A DNA stretch of 16,721 nucleotides from Acidobacteriota bacterium. GTDB lineage: Bacteria > Acidobacteriota > Blastocatellia > Pyrinomonadales > Pyrinomonadaceae. Made by a program: the position numbers and the translations under genes. Positions 1-5,843 of the stretch are shown here, one piece after another (the first letter of the stretch is position 1; each line of letters begins with the position of its first letter). The stretch covers positions 1 through 16,721 of the forward strand of contig JAKOSS010000377.1 of NCBI GenBank assembly GCA_029777145.1, written 5' to 3'. The notes beneath the pieces were generated by a model. It was given only the letters and a program-made list of their open reading frames with translations, had not been told where the DNA came from and searched no databases.

Positions 1-970
1 CATCAACGTCTCCGGCGGCCTGTTCAAGGCCCGAGATCCAGTCGCGAACGCTCGCCGGACGTTTGTTCATGTCCGTTTCGAGTGCGCTCATGACGACCCG
101 CTCGACATCGCTCGGGACGTCCGTTCTGATCGTCGAAAGCGGCGGCGCGTGCTGCATCACCTTCTGCATCACTAGCTGCATGAGGTCGCCGGTGAACGGC
201 GTCCGGCCGCCAAGCATCAGGTATGCGATCGTTCCGAGCGCGTAAATGTCGGCGCGGACATCGACTCCGAGTTCCGGCTGCATCTGCTCGGGCGCCATGA
301 ATTCAGGCGTTCCGATGATCCCGCGCGACGACGGTGAATCTTTCGATTTCGCATCGGTGACCGTTTGGTGAACGATCTTCGCGAGCCCGAAGTCGCCGAC
401 TTTGATGAATCCATCGTCGCCGGCGCGTCCCTTCGACATCAGGAAGATGTTCGCCGGTTTGAGATCGCGGTGAAGAATTCCGCGATCGTGTGCGGCCTCG
501 ACGCCGTCGGCGATCTGCCTCAATAGCCGCACGGCGCGTTTTATCGAGAGAGTTCCCTCGCGGCGCAAAAGGCGATGCAACGTTTCGCCCTCGACGTACT
601 CCATTACGAGATAGAAAACGCCTTCGGGCGTCTCTCCGAAGTCGGTGACGGAGACGGTGTTCGGATGCTGGATCGATGCCGCGGACTGCGCTTCGCGTTC
701 GAAACGCGCGATCGCCTCGCCTTCCTGCAGGTCGTCGCTGCTCAGGATGTCCTGGCGGACGGTCTTGACCGCGACCCATCGGGCGTCGAATTTCTTGTCG
801 CGGGCAAGATATACCTGGCCCATCGCGCCCTTGCCGAGCTGGCGTTCAAGAAAATAGCGTCCGGCGAGGAGTTGGTCGCCGGGAAGCGCGAACCGCGTCT
901 CTTTCCGGTCGGCCGGGCACATGGCGACATTGTCGCCATAACAGATCTTGCATTCCGGACACTCTTTCAT
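1..970 (-). CDS. Ser/Thr protein kinase with N-terminal Cys cluster (3' end beyond window)
   Basis: Reading leftward from the ATG at 970, 323 codons stay open to the window edge, so the C-terminus is missing. The kinase domain is complete in outline: glycine loop GKGAMG (residues 46-51), catalytic Lys69 in VAVK, HRDLKPAN (167-174), DFG (193-195) and APE (226-228). This is the Hanks-type (PknB-like) family, which phosphorylates Ser/Thr on proteins. Before the kinase lies a short zinc-ribbon-like cluster with Cys at 4, 7, 10 and 18 (CPECKICYGD...C), seen in many multidomain kinases of soil bacteria. The missing part may carry a membrane segment and a sensor domain. The substrate cannot be inferred. 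No convincing Shine-Dalgarno is seen; a TATA-containing box lies 5-6 nt before the ATG. It is divergent from the tRNA-Lys gene. The family call is safe; the role is unknown. Confidence 0.93.
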   Translation of the reverse strand, partial: MKECPECKICYGDNVAMCPADRKETRFALPGDQLLAGRYFLERQLGKGAMGQVYLARDKKFDARWVAVKTVRQDILSSDDLQEGEAIARFEREAQSAASIQHPNTVSVTDFGETPEGVFYLVMEYVEGETLHRLLRREGTLSIKRAVRLLRQIADGVEAAHDRGILHRDLKPANIFLMSKGRAGDDGFIKVGDFGLAKIVHQTVTDAKSKDSPSSRGIIGTPEFMAPEQMQPELGVDVRADIYALGTIAYLMLGGRTPFTGDLMQLVMQKVMQHAPPLSTIRTDVPSDVERVVMSALETDMNKRPASVRDWISGLEQAAGDVD

Positions 971-1094
971 TCTTGGCTATATTCTCTCCGCACCCGCGCG
1001 ATTTGCCAACTCTTGAACGCTCTCGCGGACATTTTTTGCGACATCTCCCGCGGGCGTAAGTTCTTCAGTCGACTCCCGATGCGCGTTCCTCATT

Positions 1095-1124
1095 TTGAAA
1101 TTCCCGAACGATTCTTGCTATACT
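1095..1124 (+). promoter_or_regulatory. Sigma-70-type promoter of the tRNA-Lys gene
   Basis: TTGAAA at 1095-1100 and TATACT at 1119-1124 are separated by 18 bp. Each matches the sigma-70 consensus at 5 of 6 positions. The expected start (about 1131) is some 10 nt before the mature tRNA 5' end at 1142, which fits a stable-RNA gene whose leader is removed by RNase P. Confidence 0.75.
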
Positions 1125-1141
1125 CTTCCTCGTTCCGTTAT

Positions 1142-1473
1142 GGGTCGTTAGCTCAGTTGGTAGAGCAGAAGACTCTTGTTCATTGAAATAGGAGCTTTCA
1201 TTGGAAACAATGGAATGCAAATGCGGCTGTATGCTGGGAACTCCTTAGAGCTTCAAGTACGCAATGCGTGAAAATCTTGAAGATTGGACAATCAGCAGGC
1301 AACTCCAACGATTCGTTGGAAAGCCCTCAGAGACTATACGCCGCACACCCAAACAGCTTGTGATGTGGGTGATGAGATAGTCCAGACTACAACGGCTCGT
1401 TAGGGTCGGCTGGTGAGAGCCAGTGTGGTATGTAATCTTCGGGTCGCAGGTTCGAGTCCTGCACGACTCACCA
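1142..1473 (+). tRNA. tRNA-Lys(CUU), interrupted by a group I intron
   Basis: Exon 1 is 1142-1176 and exon 2 is 1433-1473. Joined they give an exact 76-nt cloverleaf: acceptor GGGTCGT/ACGACTC (one G-U pair at 2-71), D-stem GCTC/GAGC, anticodon stem GAAGA/TCTTC, loop CTCTTAA with anticodon CTT, five-base variable loop, T-arm GCAGG-TTCGAGT-CCTGC, discriminator A and encoded CCA (1471-1473). Outside the anticodon stem it closely follows the E. coli tRNA-Lys sequence as I know it. The intron falls between anticodon positions 35 and 36. A T is present at both 1177 and 1433, so the junction could shift by one base without changing the mature tRNA; I chose the placement that ends the intron in G. 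Without splicing there is no anticodon loop, so this tRNA should depend on intron removal. Confidence 0.95.
1177..1432 (+). ncRNA. Group I self-splicing intron in tRNA-Lys
   Basis: The 256-nt intron carries a full group I core. P1: exon CTCT (1173-1176) pairs with GGAG (1191-1194), giving the required U-G at the 5' splice site. P2: CATTG/CAATG (1199-1203/1208-1212) closed by a GAAA tetraloop. P3: TGCGGC (1222-1227)/GCCGCA (1340-1345). P4: TGCTG (1232-1236)/CAGCA (1293-1297). P5 arm: CTTCAAG (1251-1257)/CTTGAAG (1276-1282), topped by ACGC/GCGT. P6 arm: TCCAACG/CGTTGGA (1304-1310/1314-1320). P7: GACTA (1332-1336)/TAGTC (1378-1382). P8: CACCC (1346-1350)/GGGTG (1367-1371). P9 hairpins follow, and the last base is G1432. 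It is small, with no homing endonuclease ORF, like other bacterial tRNA introns (subgroup IC3 is typical; the subgroup is not proven here). Confidence 0.95.
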
Positions 1474-1492
1474 TTCTTAAGGAACAACAAAA

Positions 1493-1519
1493 AAGGCTAC
1501 CGGAAACGGCGGCCCTTTT
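1493..1519 (+). terminator. Rho-independent-type terminator after tRNA-Lys
   Basis: GGC-TA-CCG (1495-1502), loop GAAA (1503-1506) and CGG-CG-GCC (1507-1514) form an eight-position stem with a two-base internal mismatch. CTTTT follows. The preceding AAAA (1491-1494) can extend pairing onto the T-run. It begins about 20 nt after the encoded CCA. Confidence 0.65.
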
Positions 1520-1522
1520 CCA

Positions 1523-1687
1523 TTTGGGATTCGGGATTTGGGATTCGGGAATTCGGATTGGGGATTTCGGATTGGGGATTCGAGAATTCGGATCTTGGTC
1601 CGCTCAACGATGGGATTCAATGTTGTGTGAATTTGGCAGAAGACATCGAATCCGCAACCCCAAATCCAACATCCCAAATGAAATCCG
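1523..1687. repeat. Dispersed GGGATTCGGGATTT-type repeat array (opposed halves)
   Basis: From 1523 to about 1594 the plus strand is a degenerate array of 7-9-nt units such as TTTGGGATT, CGGGATTTG and GGGAATTCGG. From about 1648 to 1687 similar units appear in the opposite orientation (CCCAAATCC, CATCCCAAATG). Related arrays occur at 1921-1950 and 7128-7222. No reading frame here looks like a gene: the open frames are translations of repeat and have no start signals. Confidence 0.7.
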
Positions 1688-1712
1688 TTAACCTGAAACA
1701 GTTTTGCGAACA

Positions 1713-1925
1713 CATTTGCAGGTCAGGAAGGGTAGCTCTGCTCCCGCCTGACCCAGGCCAATGGCCAAGCGAATCGTTTTACCGCCGTGGCAATCGTCGT
1801 CCCGAAGCTCAATAAGCAGCGGGCGCAGAGCGCCTCTTCCCGACCTGCGAATGGACCGATCAGCTTGACTCGGACCAAGAAATCCGACTGCGAAAATCCC
1901 AAAAATGATCGCAGCGGGCCTTTTT
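1713..1925 (+). ncRNA. Candidate structured small RNA (6S-like shape)
   Basis: A long imperfect hairpin closes 1713-1853: CATTTGCAGGTC with GACCTGCGAATG (12 pairs), GGAAG with CTTCC, GCTCTGC (1735-1741) with GCAGAGC (1825-1831), and CCCGC (1743-1747) with GCGGG (1819-1823). Inside lie unpaired 5' and 3' segments (1748-1763 and 1792-1818) and a short apical hairpin (1764-1791). A second hairpin, CCGA-TCA/TGA-TCGG, follows at 1856-1873, then the terminator-like hairpin at 1884-1925. G-U pairs (T1717/G1849, G1731/T1835) hold on the plus strand but would be mismatches on the minus strand, so plus is preferred. Closing stem, asymmetric central bubble and apical hairpin recall 6S RNA, but I see no diagnostic sequence motif. 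It could also be a decayed inverted-repeat element. No promoter was identified. Confidence 0.45.
1884..1925 (+). terminator. Terminator-like hairpin with T-run
   Basis: CCG-(A)-CTGCGA (1884-1893) pairs with TCGCAG-CGG (1909-1917), nine pairs with one bulged A. GCC and TTTTT (1921-1925) follow. It would end a plus-strand transcript such as the candidate small RNA. No T-run follows it on the minus strand, so it does not serve the operon at 1959-4726. Confidence 0.55.
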
Positions 1926-1950
1926 GAATCTTGAATTTTGAATCTTGAAT
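1921..1950. repeat. Short GAATCTTGAATTTT array
   Basis: TTTTTGAATC-TTGAATTTTG-AATCTTGAAT is a tandem array of a GAATCTTGAATTTT unit starting directly at the T-run of the preceding hairpin. The layout (GC hairpin, T-run, then AT-rich array) matches that after the tRNA-Lys terminator at 1493-1594. Confidence 0.5.
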
Positions 1951-1958
1951 CCCGAGCC

Positions 1959-2393
1959 TCAAACTCTAAGGAAATCTCCCCGCCAGTTCTTGATCGCGAG
2001 CTTGATCTCCTTCGGCGCGGCGAATTCGCCCCCGACGACCCGGTTCGCGAGGTCCGGAAGTTCTTCGTCCGATGCAAACCGGAGCGCGATCATCTCGCCC
2101 GTTTTGATGCCCGACGCCTTCGCGGCGAGATCCGCGGGAAGGAGTTTTTCGTAACGGAGCCGTTCTTCGAGACGGATCACCCGATCCTGCGCCTTGAGCG
2201 CCATCATTCGCGCCGCCAGCGCGATCAGGATCAGCGTGAACGCCATCAAGAGAGATTCAGACCGATCCCAGCTCGGTTCCTGGTAAAGCCGCACCGACTG
2301 CCAGATCAGATTGAACGTCAAAAGCGGCGTAATGACGAAGTGAAACAGCGGAAACCAGCGCGTGTGGTTCTGATAGGTTTGCGTTTCTGCCAT
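1959..2393 (-). CDS. Small membrane protein, DUF6526-like
   Basis: A 144-aa protein. Residues 1-15 are polar and include NHTRWFP. Two hydrophobic segments follow at roughly 15-35 and 46-62, then a charged, helical cytoplasmic-looking tail with the sequence LRYEKLLPADL. This opening and two-helix layout match the DUF6526 family as I remember it; no biochemical function is known to me. The start lies 4 nt after the ABC transporter stop, so the two are almost certainly cotranscribed and translationally coupled. It is the last gene of the Rrf2-exporter operon and may be an accessory of the transporter or act in the same stress response. No catalytic residues can be named. Confidence 0.8.
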   Translation of the reverse strand: MAETQTYQNHTRWFPLFHFVITPLLTFNLIWQSVRLYQEPSWDRSESLLMAFTLILIALAARMMALKAQDRVIRLEERLRYEKLLPADLAAKASGIKTGEMIALRFASDEELPDLANRVVGGEFAAPKEIKLAIKNWRGDFLRV

Positions 2394-2397
2394 ATGT

Positions 2398-4239
2398 TTA
2401 TAGTTTGCTAGCTGCGTTTTTCTCCTGATTGTTGATCTCTTCGCCGGGATTGACGAAGAGGTTCTGTTCGAACTTGTACTGCTTGTCGTAAAGCTGTTTG
2501 TAGCGGCCGCCGAGCGCGATCAGTTCGTCGTGGGTTCCGCGCTCGAGGATCTCGCCGGATTCGACGACGAGGATCTGATCTGCCGAACGGATCGTCGACA
2601 GACGGTGCGCGATGACGAACGTCGTCCGCCCCTCGCGCAGACGGCGCAAACCTTCCTGGATCAGCGCTTCGCTCTCGGAATCGAGCGAACTCGTCGCCTC
2701 GTCGAGGATCAGGATCCGCGGATTTGCCAGCAGCGCGCGGGCGATCGCGATCCGTTGACGCTGACCGCCCGAGAGCTTGACGCCGCGTTCGCCGACGATC
2801 GTATCGTAGCCGTCCGGGAATTTCTCGATGAACTCGTCGGCGTTCGCAACGCGGCACATTTCCTTGATTGTCTCGAAATCGGCATGCGGATTGGCGAATC
2901 GGATGTTGCTCAGGATCGTGCCGTCAAACAGGAAGTTGTCCTGGAGCACGACACCGAGGAATCGCCGGTAATCCTGAAGTTTGATCGAATTCAGATCGCG
3001 GCCGTCGATCAGCACGCGTCCTGAATTCGGCTGGATGAAGTTGAGAACGAGGCTCAGGATCGTCGATTTTCCCGATCCCGACGATCCGACGAGCGCGGTC
3101 GTCGTGCCTGCTTCGGCGTGGAACGAGACGCCTTTGAGCACCGGAACGTCCTTTTCGTACTCGAATTCAACATTCTCGAAATCGACGCTTCCGTCGAGCC
3201 GCTTCACGGGTGATTTCGACGCGTCCTCGTCAATCTCGGTCCGCATCGCAAATACTTCGGAGATACGGTCAAGTCCGGCGAACGCTTCGGTGATCTGCGT
3301 TCCAATGTTGGCGAGATCGACGATCGGAATGACCATCCAGATCGTGAACGCGATGTACATCGTGAAATCGCCGGAACTCATCCCGCGCGTCGGATCCGAA
3401 AGATTGGCGACGACCGCGTTGCCGCCGAACCAGATCATGACAACGGCGATCGCCCCGATGATCACCGAGGCGAACGCGCCGGTTGCCGAAACGCCGGTCA
3501 TCGATTTGGCGATGTTGCGAAACAGTCTGTGGGCACCGCGTGCAAATGAGAGTTCTTCACGCTTCTCAGCGGTGTACGCCTTGACGATCCGGATGCCGCC
3601 CAATCCCTCGTTCAATCGTCCCGTGACTTCGGCCTCGATTGCCCCGCGATCGCGGAACAAAGGCCGCAATTGCTTGAATGCGTAGCTGAGTACATATCCG
3701 AAAACGGCGAGCACCGAAAGGGTTATCAGCGTAATCTGCCAGTTCAGATAGAACAGTACGATGACCGAGACGAGCGCCGACAACAATCCGCCGAGGATCT
3801 GTCCGAGTCCCGTTCCGACCAGGTTGCGGATGCCTTCGGCGTCACGCATGATGCGCGAGATCAACTGTCCGGTCTGCGTCGAATCGAAATACGACGTCGG
3901 AAGCCGCTCGATGTGCGCCTGAACGCGCTTTCGCATCTCGGTGATCGCCCGCTGCGCCGCGACCCCAAGCACCTGCGACAACGCAAACGACGTCACCGCC
4001 TGGAACAACGCCGCCAATCCGACGGCGAGTGCGATGATCCAAAGCAGTTCGTAATGTTTCTGCCCGAACACGTTGTCGACGAGGAATTTCGTCGAATATG
4101 GCAGTACCATTCCGGCGGCCCGGCTCGCGAGCATCAGACCAAGTCCGAGCGCCAGACGCCAGCGGTAGCTCCAGATCAGTTTCCGTGCTTCGCGCCAGGC
4201 GCGCGAGTAATCAACTTTCTTTTTATCGTTTGCAGCCAT
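2398..4239 (-). CDS. ABC exporter half-transporter (MsbA/lipid-drug exporter type)
   Basis: A 613-aa fusion of a six-helix permease domain (about residues 25-330) and an ATPase domain (about 350-590), the usual length for MsbA/BmrA-like exporters that work as dimers in the inner membrane. Motifs seen: Walker A GSSGSGKS (385-392), Q-loop Gln433 (VVLQDN), signature LSGGQ (489-493), Walker B ILILDE (509-514), D-loop SLD, H-loop His545 (IAHR). The tail is polar and Asn/Lys-rich. The substrate is unknown: lipid, drug or peptide are all possible from sequence. It is not msbA by context, having no lipid A genes nearby. It starts 4 nt after the Rrf2 regulator and ends 4 nt before the DUF6526-like gene. 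Regulation is probably by that Rrf2 protein. Confidence 0.96.
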   Translation of the reverse strand: MAANDKKKVDYSRAWREARKLIWSYRWRLALGLGLMLASRAAGMVLPYSTKFLVDNVFGQKHYELLWIIALAVGLAALFQAVTSFALSQVLGVAAQRAITEMRKRVQAHIERLPTSYFDSTQTGQLISRIMRDAEGIRNLVGTGLGQILGGLLSALVSVIVLFYLNWQITLITLSVLAVFGYVLSYAFKQLRPLFRDRGAIEAEVTGRLNEGLGGIRIVKAYTAEKREELSFARGAHRLFRNIAKSMTGVSATGAFASVIIGAIAVVMIWFGGNAVVANLSDPTRGMSSGDFTMYIAFTIWMVIPIVDLANIGTQITEAFAGLDRISEVFAMRTEIDEDASKSPVKRLDGSVDFENVEFEYEKDVPVLKGVSFHAEAGTTTALVGSSGSGKSTILSLVLNFIQPNSGRVLIDGRDLNSIKLQDYRRFLGVVLQDNFLFDGTILSNIRFANPHADFETIKEMCRVANADEFIEKFPDGYDTIVGERGVKLSGGQRQRIAIARALLANPRILILDEATSSLDSESEALIQEGLRRLREGRTTFVIAHRLSTIRSADQILVVESGEILERGTHDELIALGGRYKQLYDKQYKFEQNLFVNPGEEINNQEKNAASKL

Positions 4240-4243
4240 TGGA

Positions 4244-4726
4244 TTATTTTGAACAGGTGTCGGTATCGCAGCTTGCGGCGAACGGCAACTCGCCGAAAGA
4301 GTCTCCGAGTTTCAGTCGGACAAGTTCGATCACTTCCGCCAGTGAACGATCATCGAGATAATGCTTCATTTCACGCTCGGCTTCGTTGAGAACATCGGCC
4401 AGGACGGGTCGCACGACCTTTGCGAGCGGACACGGATGATCCGCCTCGAACTGCGGAACGTCGAACAACGCGCCTTCCTCGAGCGCGTCGTAGATCTCGC
4501 CGAGCGTAATGTATTCCGGTCCGCGCGTTAGTCTGGCGCCGCCGCCGGTTCCCTTCTTCACGGTCACGAGACCGCTCTTCGTCAGCAGACTGATGATGCG
4601 CCGGATGACGACCGGGTTCGTGCCGCAACTTTGGGCGATCGCCTCCGAAGTCAACGGCATCGATTCCGCGAATGAGAGCATTCCCGCAACGTGAATGGCG
4701 GTTGCAAGTCTTGAGTTCCCGGCCAT
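4244..4726 (-). CDS. Rrf2-family transcriptional regulator
   Basis: A 160-aa winged-helix regulator. Residues 1-65 form the Rrf2 DNA-binding domain (TSEAIAQSCGTNPVVIRRII as helix-turn-helix, then the GGGARLTRGP wing and ITLGEIYDALE). Cysteines are at 34, 99 (HPCPLA), 153 and 158. The three-Cys Fe-S motif of IscR/NsrR is missing: only Cys99 sits in that region. It is therefore more like YwnA/CymR-type or thiol-sensing Rrf2 members; the ligand is unknown. First gene of a three-gene operon. Its start codon is 1 nt from a perfect ATGTAAC-N7-GTTACAT palindrome overlapping its own -10 box, so autorepression of regulator and exporter is the simplest reading. No Shine-Dalgarno is present; the mRNA is probably leaderless or nearly so. 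Confidence 0.94.
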   Translation of the reverse strand: MAGNSRLATAIHVAGMLSFAESMPLTSEAIAQSCGTNPVVIRRIISLLTKSGLVTVKKGTGGGARLTRGPEYITLGEIYDALEEGALFDVPQFEADHPCPLAKVVRPVLADVLNEAEREMKHYLDDRSLAEVIELVRLKLGDSFGELPFAASCDTDTCSK

Positions 4727-4727
4727 A

Positions 4728-4764
4728 ATGTAACCAGACTAGTTACATATTGCTTGGTTGTCAA
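4728..4764 (-). promoter_or_regulatory. Promoter with embedded Rrf2 operator
   Basis: On the minus strand, TTGACA (4764-4759, full consensus) is followed after 17 bp by TAGTCT (4741-4736). The 7-bp perfect inverted repeat ATGTAAC (4728-4734)/GTTACAT (4742-4748) brackets that -10 box exactly, so a bound dimer would block RNA polymerase. Nine bases separate the -10 box from the ATG. That the Rrf2 protein binds here is inferred from position and symmetry. Confidence 0.75.
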
Positions 4765-5000
4765 ATCGGCTCCGCGACCGCCATGCTCAAGGCCTGCGAA
4801 AAATCGCCTGAACCCAATTTCCGCATTGGAACGAACTGGCCGCGGATTTCGCGAATCACACGAAAGAAAAACGAAGAGATACGTGAGAATCCGTGCAATT
4901 CGTGGCGAAAACCGGGCAGCCGCTCTGACGCGCAATCTGGGCTGAAACGCCAGGAACTCCATTTGCGCTGACGATCGTAACTTCACATCGCGGAACCGGG
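4765..5000. other. Gene-free spacer with a decayed dispersed repeat
   Basis: No credible gene between the Rrf2 promoter and the next promoter. At about 4841-4907 there is a self-similar segment (CGCGGATTTCGCGAATCACACG ... AATCCGTGCAATTCGTGGC, abbreviated), resembling a noncoding repeat scattered in some bacterial genomes. The remainder shows nothing I can identify. The short open frames here have no coding character. Confidence 0.4.
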
Positions 5001-5029
5001 ATGACGGTCCGCATCGATTGGGTTAAAAT
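5001..5029 (+). promoter_or_regulatory. Probable promoter of the small gene/nucleotidyltransferase/asnS operon
   Basis: ATGACG (5001-5006) and TAAAAT (5024-5029) are 17 bp apart, matching consensus at 4/6 and 5/6. The -10 box ends 8 nt before the ATG at 5038, so the transcript would start almost at the start codon, and no Shine-Dalgarno is visible. This again suggests a leaderless message. Confidence 0.55.
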
Positions 5030-5037
5030 AAGCCTCG

Positions 5038-5262
5038 ATGCCGCGAAATGTTCACAATCTCGAAAGGGAATGGCTTAGGTCTTGGGAGGAAGCGTCGCGA
5101 GTGCTCGAAGAGGAAAGAAGGCGCCTGTCTGCTCTTTCGGGCAAGCGACAACAAATTCTGGGTCTTGACGGAGCGACCCGCGTTGCGTTGAGCCTCTATC
5201 CCCCAGGGCCCGGATCCGGATTGATTGAGATGCAGCGGATTTTTGCAAAGGCGAAACGATGA
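5038..5262 (+). CDS. Small charged helical protein, partner of nucleotidyltransferase
   Basis: A 74-aa protein I do not recognise. Residues 6-40 are rich in Glu, Arg and Leu (EREWLRSWEEASRVLEEERR) and should form a long helix or coiled coil. Residues 41-60 include the turn-rich YPPGPGSG, and the end is basic (FAKAKR). Its TGA overlaps the next ATG as ATGA, so it is translationally coupled to the nucleotidyltransferase. A small, charged first gene tied to a toxin-like enzyme is the classic antitoxin-toxin arrangement, but the protein lacks the winged helix of AbiEi antitoxins. Codon choice (AGG, TCT, CTT, GAA) is less G/C-ending than in asnS, suggesting foreign origin. Function as an antitoxin is inference only. 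Confidence 0.75.
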   Translation: MPRNVHNLEREWLRSWEEASRVLEEERRRLSALSGKRQQILGLDGATRVALSLYPPGPGSGLIEMQRIFAKAKR

Positions 5263-5843
5263 AACAGATTCTCTCCGCGGCTTCGGATGTCCAGAGTTTC
5301 TTCGAACAACAGAACTGGGACTTTTGCTTTATTGGCGGTCTGGCTCTGCTCGCATGGGCGCAACCGCGACTGACGAACGACGCCGACGTTGTCGTGTTTT
5401 CCGGCTTCGGCAACGAGCCCCGATATATTGAGACAATACTCTCGCGGTACAAGGCGAGAGTTCCCGATCCGGCCGAATTCGCTCGAAAGACAAGGGTTCT
5501 CCTACTTGAATTAGATGGAGTGGGTATTGATGTTTCCCTCGGAGCACTACCCTTCGAATTGTCGGTCGTTGAGCGATCGTTCAAGTTTGAGTTTCTTGAG
5601 GGTTACGAATTAAGAGTTTGTTCGGCGGAAGATCTGATCGTATTGAAGGCCTTCGCCGATCGACTTAAGGACTGGGCCGATATCGAGAGCATTCTGGTGG
5701 CTCGTCCGGTGATCGATTGGGCGTATGTGAACGATCAGTTACGGCCACTTGTCGAGCTCAAGGAAGAGCCTGGAATTTTGACCAAACTGGCGGATTTGAA
5801 GAGTAGATTTGATAATGAACCAAACATACATAAACGAACTTAA
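5259..5843 (+). CDS. AbiEii-like nucleotidyltransferase
   Basis: A 194-aa protein of the nucleotidyltransferase fold. It has GG (26-27) in [10 protein letters not shown], the metal-binding TNDAD (39-43), a third Asp in GVGIDVSLG (Asp91), and the later [19 protein letters not shown] segment (125-143) with the conserved Lys130. This pattern is that of AbiEii/MenT-like and related nucleotidyltransferases, some of which are type IV or related toxins that add nucleotides to tRNA acceptor ends. The whole active site is intact. It overlaps the small gene upstream by 4 nt and asnS downstream by 29 nt, so the three genes are one unit. Codons such as TTA and GGA are commoner than in neighbours, consistent with transfer. 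Toxicity and target are not shown by sequence; a non-toxin role such as RNA or antibiotic modification is possible. Confidence 0.88.
   Translation: MKQILSAASDVQSFFEQQNWDFCFIGGLALLAWAQPRLTNDADVVVFSGFGNEPRYIETILSRYKARVPDPAEFARKTRVLLLELDGVGIDVSLGALPFELSVVERSFKFEFLEGYELRVCSAEDLIVLKAFADRLKDWADIESILVARPVIDWAYVNDQLRPLVELKEEPGILTKLADLKSRFDNEPNIHKRT

Noticed and set aside
1718..1760. SRP RNA resemblance (CAGGTCAGGAAGGGTAGC)
   Set aside because: It recalls the SRP domain IV sequence, but the C-GGAA-G tetraloop closure and partner strand are missing, and this segment pairs much better with 1825-1852.
1423..1815. Open frames across the tRNA 3' exon and repeat array
   Set aside because: They translate tRNA and repeat sequence (runs such as GIREFGLGISDWG) and have no ribosome site.
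3670..4389. Plus-strand frames of 200 or more residues within 2400-4400
   Set aside because: They lie opposite the ABC transporter and Rrf2 genes, whose motifs are unambiguous.
5809..5814. TTG start for asnS
   Set aside because: It adds only Met-Ile before the ATG at 5815, and ATG is the stronger start codon.
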